Shown here piece by piece: positions 5,574-10,005 of a stretch of 10,005 nt of DNA (position 1 is its first letter; each line of letters begins with the position of its first letter). The stretch spans positions 1-10,005 of the forward strand of contig RXIJ01000066.1 of assembly GCA_004212095.1 (NCBI GenBank), read 5' to 3'. The translations under genes and the position numbers were made by a program. This DNA is from Methanosarcinales archaeon (GTDB taxonomy: Archaea; Halobacteriota; Methanosarcinia; Methanosarcinales; EX4572-44). The notes beneath the pieces were generated by a model. It did no database searches and was not told the DNA's origin. It saw nothing but the letters and a program-made list of their open reading frames with translations.

Positions 5574-5960
5574 ATGACAGATAATATATATAATACTGAA
5601 ATAAAAAAAGTGCTCTTGCTTTTGAAAAACATGGTTTATGAGAGCACAAGTCCACTAGAAACCCTTCGATTTGCCAAGTATTATCGTAAAAAAGGACTTG
5701 ATGTGATAGTGGTATTATGGGGACCAATGGGGGTATTGCTTGGAAAAGCAGGAAAACGAGGAGGTACGCCAAAGTACGATGAAAAAATGGAAGAATGTTT
5801 GAATCTTGGGGTCGTGTTTCGATGCTGCCGCCTCGGATCAGATATTATAGGGGTGGAAGAGTCTGAGTTGATCGAGGGTGTTGAAATTATTGAAGCGCAT
5901 GAAGTAGCAGAACTCTTCCTTAAATACAATCAGCCAGGTTACATGACTATAAGTCTATGA
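5574..5960 (+). CDS. DsrE-like family protein
   Basis: The layout fits the small DsrE/DsrF-like fold: a first beta strand and loop (KKVLLLLKNMVYESTSPLETLRFA), a helix, a second strand (GLDVIVVLWGPMGVLL), a charged helix with KYDEKMEECLNLGV, then FRCCRLGSD. Family members include sulfur-relay proteins and many uncharacterised archaeal proteins. The cysteine pair C84/C85 sits where the fold often places its reactive cysteine. The ATG at 5574 (128 residues) suits the upstream TATA box; a TTG at 5553 would add seven residues. The stop overlaps the next start (ATGA), so it is probably translated together with the reductase. A role in sulfur or redox chemistry is inference. Confidence 0.65.
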   Translation: MTDNIYNTEIKKVLLLLKNMVYESTSPLETLRFAKYYRKKGLDVIVVLWGPMGVLLGKAGKRGGTPKYDEKMEECLNLGVVFRCCRLGSDIIGVEESELIEGVEIIEAHEVAELFLKYNQPGYMTISL

Positions 5961-7162
5961 AGTACGATGTTGTAGTAGTTGGTGCAGGGCCTGCTGGAGC
6001 AATTGCTGCTAGATGTAGTGCAAAACATGACGCTAATACGCTAATAATAGAAGAGCACCCCTATATCGGTTCACCAGTCCAGTGCACAGGTATTATCAGC
6101 ATAAAAGCACTGGATGAATGTGATTTAAAACCAGAGAGTTCATTTGTGTACCGTAATATCAGGGGTGCAAACATCTACTCACCTGGCAATCACTGTATAA
6201 AAATTGATGGCGGTAAAACAAAAGCACACGTCATCGACAGAAAAATATTCGACCGTATACTGGTAGCAAAAGCACTTGATGAGGGTGCAGATCTTATTTT
6301 ACGAACAAAGGCTACAGCACTTAAAAATAACAAGAACGGGGCAGTGTTGACCGTGCGGCAGAATGGCACTCTGCAAGAAATACAGACAAAAGTGGTTATC
6401 GGTGCAGATGGTATTCAAAGCAGCGTTGCACGGATGTCCGGACTTGGTAGAGTTGGAAAAATACTAAGCTGCATTCAAGTTGAAGGACAGTACGAGATGG
6501 CAGATGCCGATTTTGTAGAGATATTTCTTGGAAACAATGTTGCACCAGGATTTTTTGCATGGGTGGTACCTGCAGCAGACAGCATCGCCCGTATAGGTCT
6601 ATGTGTGAATTCTTCTAATTCAGCTAATAGATCGGCACACCAATATCTCAAAAAACTGCTAAAAGAGCACTCGATCGTGTCAACAAGGTACCATGGCTCA
6701 TCCACGAGCATGGTTGTTGGTGGAATGCCTGTTGGAGCTTTGAAGCATACCTGTACTGATGCTGTAATTATTGTAGGTGATGCTGCAGGACAGATAAAAC
6801 CAACATCCGGTGGTGGAATTTACACATGTGCAGTCTGTGCCAAGATTGCAGGAGGAGTGGCAAGCATTGGCGATGCAAGCAAGAAGGGACTAGAACTTTA
6901 TGATACAATGTGGCGAAAGTGTATTGGAAAAGAGCTTACAATTGGTATGCATATTCACAACACAATCGGGAATTTCAGTGATCAACGATTAGATGAGTTT
7001 ATCAATATTTTTGATGACCAGAACATCATGGATGCAGTGAGACAATATGGTGACATGGATCAGCCATCAGTTCTTCTTGGAAAAATAGCTCCTTATCTAA
7101 ACAAGAAGCAGTTATTTACATTTGCAGGAAGCATTATCAAAGATTTTATAAATAGTAAATAA
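5957..7162 (+). CDS. Geranylgeranyl reductase family FAD-dependent oxidoreductase
   Basis: A 401-residue flavoprotein of the geranylgeranyl reductase family, whose archaeal members saturate isoprenoid chains of membrane lipids or of respiratory carriers. The N-terminal FAD motif DVVVVGAGPAGAIAA (residues 4-18), an IIEEH strand end, the GSPVQCTG substrate-loop segment (38-45) and the second FAD motif VGDAAGQIKPTSGGGI (about 273-288) are all present. The C-terminal half is helical. Translation is coupled to the DsrE-like gene by a four-base overlap. Whether the substrate is a phospholipid precursor or the tail of methanophenazine or menaquinone cannot be told. The cytochrome genes just downstream, convergent, make the second idea worth noting. 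Confidence 0.88.
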   Translation: MKYDVVVVGAGPAGAIAARCSAKHDANTLIIEEHPYIGSPVQCTGIISIKALDECDLKPESSFVYRNIRGANIYSPGNHCIKIDGGKTKAHVIDRKIFDRILVAKALDEGADLILRTKATALKNNKNGAVLTVRQNGTLQEIQTKVVIGADGIQSSVARMSGLGRVGKILSCIQVEGQYEMADADFVEIFLGNNVAPGFFAWVVPAADSIARIGLCVNSSNSANRSAHQYLKKLLKEHSIVSTRYHGSSTSMVVGGMPVGALKHTCTDAVIIVGDAAGQIKPTSGGGIYTCAVCAKIAGGVASIGDASKKGLELYDTMWRKCIGKELTIGMHIHNTIGNFSDQRLDEFINIFDDQNIMDAVRQYGDMDQPSVLLGKIAPYLNKKQLFTFAGSIIKDFINSK

Positions 7163-7179
7163 GAGGCCTCATGCCTCTT
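7161..7179. terminator. Bidirectional hairpin between the reductase and cytochrome b
   Basis: AAGAGGC (7161-7167) and GCCTCTT (7173-7179) form a perfect seven-base-pair stem with a CTCAT loop. It covers both stop codons of the convergent genes. No long T tract follows on either side, so it may be a pause or 3'-end signal rather than a classic intrinsic terminator. Confidence 0.5.
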
Positions 7180-7801
7180 CTTCTTCTTCACTGTCTGCAT
7201 ATCCTGTAACGATGGAGATGAAATTGTCCTGAATCGTATGCCCGGTTGTTGCTAAATAGAGATGGGCAATCAGGAATGCAGCAAAGATGATTGCAAGGAT
7301 GAAATGAATGACAGCCAGCACATTCAATCCGCCGATAGAGGTAATAAAATCTGTAAAATAAAGAGGGTATAAGTACAGAATGCCACTGATAAGAAGAATG
7401 GGTGTCATCAAACCCATGAACATAAGGTATGACATCTTTTGCAAAGGATTAAATTTCTCATCAACCGTTGGTGGATAGGGGTGTGGATCATGTTTGAATA
7501 TTCCACAAACATAAAATTTTGCCTGGACAATCAGTCCATCAGGGATATCTCTTTTGTTTGGAATATAATGTATAATCCTGCGTGAGACCAAGTTGTAGAT
7601 GAGCCATAATAGAAAATCTGCAACCAATAACAATCCAAACCAGTTATGGACAGACACTGAGGTCTGAAAACTTCCAAATAAATGAACACATCCAGGCCAG
7701 TGGATCTGAGCACCTGATATAATAAGTACCACAATACATATTGCATGAATGGCGTGCCAGACACGTTCCAATACAGGATGTAGATAAATTTTTTCTGCCA
7801 T
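7169..7801 (-). CDS. Membrane cytochrome b (cytochrome b561-like)
   Basis: A 210-residue integral membrane protein with four predicted helices at about 14-33, 53-72, 124-148 and 160-186. Histidines H16 and H19 (helix 1), H52 (start of helix 2), H166 and H180 (helix 4) are suitable ligands for two b hemes, as in di-heme cytochromes b of hydrogenases and thiosulfate-reductase-type complexes. The C-terminus is a short acidic tail (DSEEEEEA). The start follows AAGGAG (7812-7817), which lies in the last codons of the upstream cytochrome c gene; the two genes are five bases apart. The role is inferred to be electron transfer between a membrane carrier and the pentaheme partner. Confidence 0.85.
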   Translation of the reverse strand: MAEKIYLHPVLERVWHAIHAICIVVLIISGAQIHWPGCVHLFGSFQTSVSVHNWFGLLLVADFLLWLIYNLVSRRIIHYIPNKRDIPDGLIVQAKFYVCGIFKHDPHPYPPTVDEKFNPLQKMSYLMFMGLMTPILLISGILYLYPLYFTDFITSIGGLNVLAVIHFILAIIFAAFLIAHLYLATTGHTIQDNFISIVTGYADSEEEEEA

Positions 7802-7806
7802 TGTTT

Positions 7807-8484
7807 TTACTCTCCTTTACGTTTTCTAGTAATAAATCGCACTCCGCCATGAATTACGAAAACACCAATTATAGTAAGTATGATAATAATTACGCAGAGG
7901 TTATCTAAAATAGGAATTCTGTTAGCACCAGCAACATACTGCCCCCTTTTTGTAAGTTCACTGTTAGTAAAAGTAATACCAATAATCTGGTGTTTCAGAG
8001 ATGATTTGGATGGTGTCGTTAACAGAATAGAATCAGATGAATGGCACTCTTCGCAATCTTTCAAAGCATAAATTTTAACAGGTTTGATAAGATGAGGATC
8101 TTTTCCTTCAACATGACAGATAGCGCAACTTGTTTGAGATGTATCGCCTATGGAATTGAGGTGGAGTTGTGGCTGTGGGAAGAGTTCCCCATGTTTGACA
8201 TCCAGATTACTCCCATGGCATGAGAAACAACGATCTACTTCAAATCCAGTTTCTATCTCCTCCATATATTTTCCATAATGACGTTTTTCATACTGGGAAC
8301 CGTGACATATAACACACCTTTGCTCATCACCGAGAACAGTCCCATGAACGCTCTGTTTTACTTCTTCTAATGTATCACTATGACAAAAAGAGCATTTACT
8401 TTCCAAAGCTAAACTGCTATAAGAACAAGAGAGAATAATACACATAGATAATATAATAAGATAATAGTGAGTTCGATTCATCAT
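7807..8484 (-). CDS. Membrane-anchored pentaheme cytochrome c
   Basis: Numbered from ATG 8484, five CxxCH heme-c sites are present: CSFCH (31-35), CVICH (57-61), CFSCH (86-90), CAICH (120-124) and CEECH (144-148). Extra histidines (for example SVHG, KRHYG and DVKHG) could be distal ligands. An N-terminal hydrophobic stretch ending near SLALES is a Sec-type signal. A second hydrophobic helix (LCVIIIILTIIGVFVI) followed by RKRKGE anchors the C-terminus with the tail inside. The hemes therefore face outside. A GTG at 8487 would add one residue; AAAGG before ATG 8484 and a TATA box 27 bases upstream fit 8484. It is co-transcribed with the cytochrome b gene, forming a likely electron-transfer complex. 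Confidence 0.92.
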   Translation of the reverse strand: MMNRTHYYLIILSMCIILSCSYSSLALESKCSFCHSDTLEEVKQSVHGTVLGDEQRCVICHGSQYEKRHYGKYMEEIETGFEVDRCFSCHGSNLDVKHGELFPQPQLHLNSIGDTSQTSCAICHVEGKDPHLIKPVKIYALKDCEECHSSDSILLTTPSKSSLKHQIIGITFTNSELTKRGQYVAGANRIPILDNLCVIIIILTIIGVFVIHGGVRFITRKRKGE

Positions 8485-8507
8485 CACAATCCTTTATACA
8501 TTACTGT

Positions 8508-8515
8508 ACTTATAG
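8508..8515 (-). promoter_or_regulatory. TATA box for the cytochrome c-b operon
   Basis: CTATAAGT on the minus strand, centred about 27 bases before ATG 8484, gives a transcript starting at or near the start codon. A second AT-rich site, TGTATAAAG, nearer the gene is too close to serve. Confidence 0.45.
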
Positions 8516-8650
8516 TTTTTTATTTTATGTCGTAGATAGTGTTTCAGCAACTTAATTTTTAGACAAAGTTTATAGATCTGTAAGTCCAACCATTATTACA
8601 TGGAAAAAATAAAATTTACATAGGAGGGGGCAGAGTATCTCGACGATTTC

Positions 8651-9152
8651 GTGAGAAGGGGGCGTAAAAGTGCGAGAGAATTGACTAAGGCACATGCTTT
8701 GCTTTTGGTCAATGATGGAAAAACAGAAATGGAAGTAAAAGATGCGCTGCGAATCAGCAGAGCAACTGTTTCCAATATTAAGAAGAGATATCGTGAAGAA
8801 GGTTTCAGAAAGCGCTCTCGCAGAGAAACCAAGATCCGGTCAGACCAAAAAGTATACGAGAGTTGCTGAGACTGAAGTTGTAGCACAGGCATGCACCGAA
8901 TCACCTGATGGGCGCAGGAGATGAACGCTTATATTACTACCGGAAGAGATGCGGAAGAAAGATGGGTTTGAAACGATAAACAAGGAGAGTATCCGGCTTA
9001 TTTTAAAAAAAGCAAAACTAAACATATTCCAAAAGAAGAGTAATAGTTGGATTTCACACGGGTTCGTGAAGATACTTGCCCTCGAAGAATACCTGGATGT
9101 CGAAAACATCCAACTGGTCATGGATAATCTCAGGTACCCACAGAGGATATAA
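8651..9152 (+). pseudogene. Decayed IS630-type transposase
   Basis: The N-terminal helix-turn-helix (ELTKAHALLLVNDGKTEMEV, then RISRATVSNIKKRYREEG) is typical of IS630/Tc1-like transposases. One extra base near 8806-8807 shifts the frame, after which the family sequence continues as ESALAEKPRSGQTKKY, then ETEVVAQACTESPDGRRR. A TGA at 8922-8924 replaces the expected tryptophan TGG. The same frame resumes with TLILLPEEMRKKDGFETINK. After KKAKLNIFQKK the central catalytic part, including the first aspartate, is deleted. Only the second-aspartate segment (ENIQLVMDNL) remains before truncation at 9152. GTG 8651 is nominal; similarity-like residues (EYLDDFV) extend upstream without a start codon. 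It cannot encode an active enzyme. Confidence 0.88.
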
Positions 9153-9177
9153 GAGATTTAGAATAAAAAAAATAGGT

Positions 9178-9209
9178 AAAAGTGTGGCTGATTAGACACA
9201 CTTTTTTTT
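9178..9209. terminator. Hairpin plus T-tract between the IS relic and the small membrane gene
   Basis: AAAAGTGTG (9178-9186) and CACACTTTT (9197-9205) form a nine-base-pair stem with a ten-base loop, followed by a run of eight Ts (9202-9209) on the plus strand. Read leftward, the hairpin follows the stop codon of the membrane-protein gene and is followed by an AT-rich run with many Ts. It probably ends the leftward transcript and may act in both directions. Confidence 0.6.
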
Positions 9210-9435
9210 AGTTCGTTGTTGTGTATTGAAACAGACAAATTAATAAGCCACCACAACCAGCCATTGCAACCGTAAATGCAATACCAGCCGAGTTTACAAG
9301 ATTAAGTTGAACCTGATATAATGCATCTCCACTGGTGAGCAATAAGCTATTGTAAACATTACTGATGGCATTTACACTGATATATAGCGCGAAAAACGAC
9401 CCAATAAGCCCTATAATACAATTAACCAATTTCAT
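9208..9435 (-). CDS. Small two-helix membrane protein of unknown function
   Basis: A 75-residue protein starting MKLVNCIIGLIGSFFALY. One hydrophobic helix lies at about 4-20 and another at about 51-70 (AGIAFTVAMAGCGGLLICLF), separated by a polar loop with NSLLLTSGDALYQVQ; it ends QYTTTN. I do not recognise the family. The ATG at 9435 is supported by a strong GGAGGTG ribosome-binding site about eight bases upstream. An in-frame TTG at 9453 would place that site inside the gene. A TATA-like TGTATATTTT (minus, 9481-9490) lies about 50 bases upstream. The gene ends in a hairpin with a T-tract. Confidence 0.7.
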   Translation of the reverse strand: MKLVNCIIGLIGSFFALYISVNAISNVYNSLLLTSGDALYQVQLNLVNSAGIAFTVAMAGCGGLLICLFQYTTTN

Positions 9436-9653
9436 ATTTTTTTCACCTCCCAAAAAACAGACAAATAGTTTTCAGATAGTAAAATATACAACTGAAACTT
9501 CAATGTCTTACAGCTTTTAAAAAGCATAGGTCTATATTGTTTTGAATTATATAAATTGATTACTATGTTTGTATTAAAATTTGTTGTTTGCTGTGCTTGT
9601 GTTGAATGTGATGGCTAATCGAGTGTATTGACAAACGGGTTGGAGATATAACC

Positions 9654-9685
9654 AAATTGTAGAGACATTAATGTCATGACAATTT
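9654..9685. promoter_or_regulatory. 32-bp dyad symmetry element
   Basis: A perfect 12-bp palindrome GACATTAATGTC (9664-9675) sits at the exact centre of outer arms AAATTGT (9654-9660) and ACAATTT (9679-9685), with three mismatched bases on each side. All arms share one symmetry axis. A second perfect palindrome, TGTCATGACA (9672-9681), overlaps it. It could be an operator for a dimeric or tetrameric regulator, or an RNA hairpin. No matching regulator gene is nearby. Confidence 0.5.
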
Positions 9686-9783
9686 AATTTTCAGGCACAA
9701 TATAGTCCATATCCGTGAGTTCCCTGAGCAACAAGAAAAATGCAGCACAATCAATACACGGTTTTTAGCTCTTAACCAAGCAA

Positions 9784-9819
9784 ATTTGTAATATTTGTAA
9801 TATTTGTAAGATTTGTATA
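9784..9819 (+). repeat. Tandem 9-bp repeat, four units
   Basis: The units are ATTTGTAAT, ATTTGTAAT, ATTTGTAAG and ATTTGTATA. The array contains AATATTTGTAA twice, the same 11-mer as in each of the three repeats between pyrB and pyrI. It lies about 80-115 bases before the last, partial gene. Confidence 0.75.
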
Positions 9820-9898
9820 AATATTTACCAAAATATTTTGTAACCGTGAGCTTTGTATAGGATGCAATATACATAAGTTGTACATGAGTTTGTTAGTC

Positions 9899-10005
9899 AT
9901 GGATGGGAAATTGTTGAGAAATATATTGAGACGTAGGAATTATGTGCAAAAAGAGGAAAACGTGATTGCACTGGCTCTGTACTTAAGTACGTGGTTTGGT
10001 GACTT
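9899..10005 (+). CDS. Start of an unidentified protein, cut by the window edge
   Basis: An open frame from ATG 9899 to the window end encodes MDGKLLRNILRRRNYVQK, then EENVIALALYLSTWFGD. An in-frame ATG at 9884 would add five residues (MSLLV). No ribosome-binding site is seen. AATATACATAA (about 9866-9876) lies about 29 bases before 9899, the spacing of leaderless genes elsewhere in this window, so I prefer 9899. A short basic segment is followed by a mildly hydrophobic one. I do not recognise the family from these 35 residues. Confidence 0.4.
   Translation, partial: MDGKLLRNILRRRNYVQKEENVIALALYLSTWFGD

Larger units (their letters stand above)
9454..9898. other. Gene-free stretch with dyad and tandem repeats
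   Basis: No gene is supported here. The left end carries the promoter of the small membrane-protein gene. The middle holds a 32-bp dyad (9654-9685), and the right part a 9-bp tandem array (9784-9819) followed by TATA-like sequences before the last gene. CCGTGAG occurs twice (near 9714 and 9845). Confidence 0.5.

Noticed and set aside
8041..8223. Rightward open frames inside the cytochrome c gene
   Set aside because: They overlap a five-heme protein on the opposite strand and show no family features.
9674..9874. 66-residue minus-strand frame rich in KYYKYY
   Set aside because: Its composition comes from the TTTGTAATA-type tandem repeat, not from a protein family.
1..10005. tRNA or rRNA genes
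   Set aside because: I read the intergenic stretches on both strands and saw no cloverleaf or rRNA core sequence.

Overview
The window is AT-rich DNA from a euryarchaeon. Evidence for archaea: the L7Ae, S28e and L24e ribosomal proteins followed by nucleoside diphosphate kinase; an archaeal-type NMN adenylyltransferase (NadM); a UPF0058 protein; a PyrB/PyrI pair; TATA-box promoters placed so that several mRNAs would be leaderless or nearly so; and a geranylgeranyl-reductase-family flavoprotein of the kind that saturates archaeal isoprenoid chains. A membrane-anchored pentaheme cytochrome c next to a cytochrome b points to a cytochrome-containing lineage, such as Methanosarcina-like methanogens or their anaerobic alkane-oxidising relatives. 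That placement is inference; no methanogenesis gene is present.

Layout. 1-111 (-): the start of a small membrane protein with a run of nine threonines. 112-678: a gene-free stretch that ends in a long structured leader for L7Ae. 679-1947 (+): rpl7ae, rps28e, rpl24e and ndk; the infB gene that often follows ndk in euryarchaea is missing, and a nested inverted repeat sits there instead. 2278-2802 (+): nadM. 2831-3112 (-): UPF0058. 3429-3935 (-): a GXGXG-fold protein, transcribed divergently from pyrB through a shared AT-rich promoter. 4009-5544 (+): pyrB and pyrI, whose usual tight junction is opened by a segment with three direct repeats and a perfect hairpin. 5574-7162 (+): a DsrE-like protein overlapping a geranylgeranyl reductase. 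7169-8484 (-): cytochrome b and pentaheme cytochrome c, convergent with the reductase over a short bidirectional hairpin. 8651-9152 (+): a decayed IS630-type transposase. 9208-9435 (-): a small two-helix membrane protein. 9454-9898: a gene-free stretch with a 32-bp dyad and a 9-bp tandem array. 9899-10005 (+): the start of an unidentified gene.

How the parts fit. The first block serves ribosome assembly and nucleotide supply, nadM makes NAD, and pyrBI performs the first committed step of pyrimidine synthesis. The cytochrome c/b pair looks like a membrane module carrying electrons between a membrane carrier (methanophenazine or a quinone, not decidable here) and extracytoplasmic heme proteins. 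The neighbouring reductase could act on lipids or on the isoprenoid tail of such a carrier, but only adjacency suggests a link. The most interesting signals are non-coding: a half kink-turn over the L7Ae ribosome-binding site, the repeat-filled pyrB-pyrI junction, the nested inverted repeat after ndk, and the 32-bp dyad near the right end.
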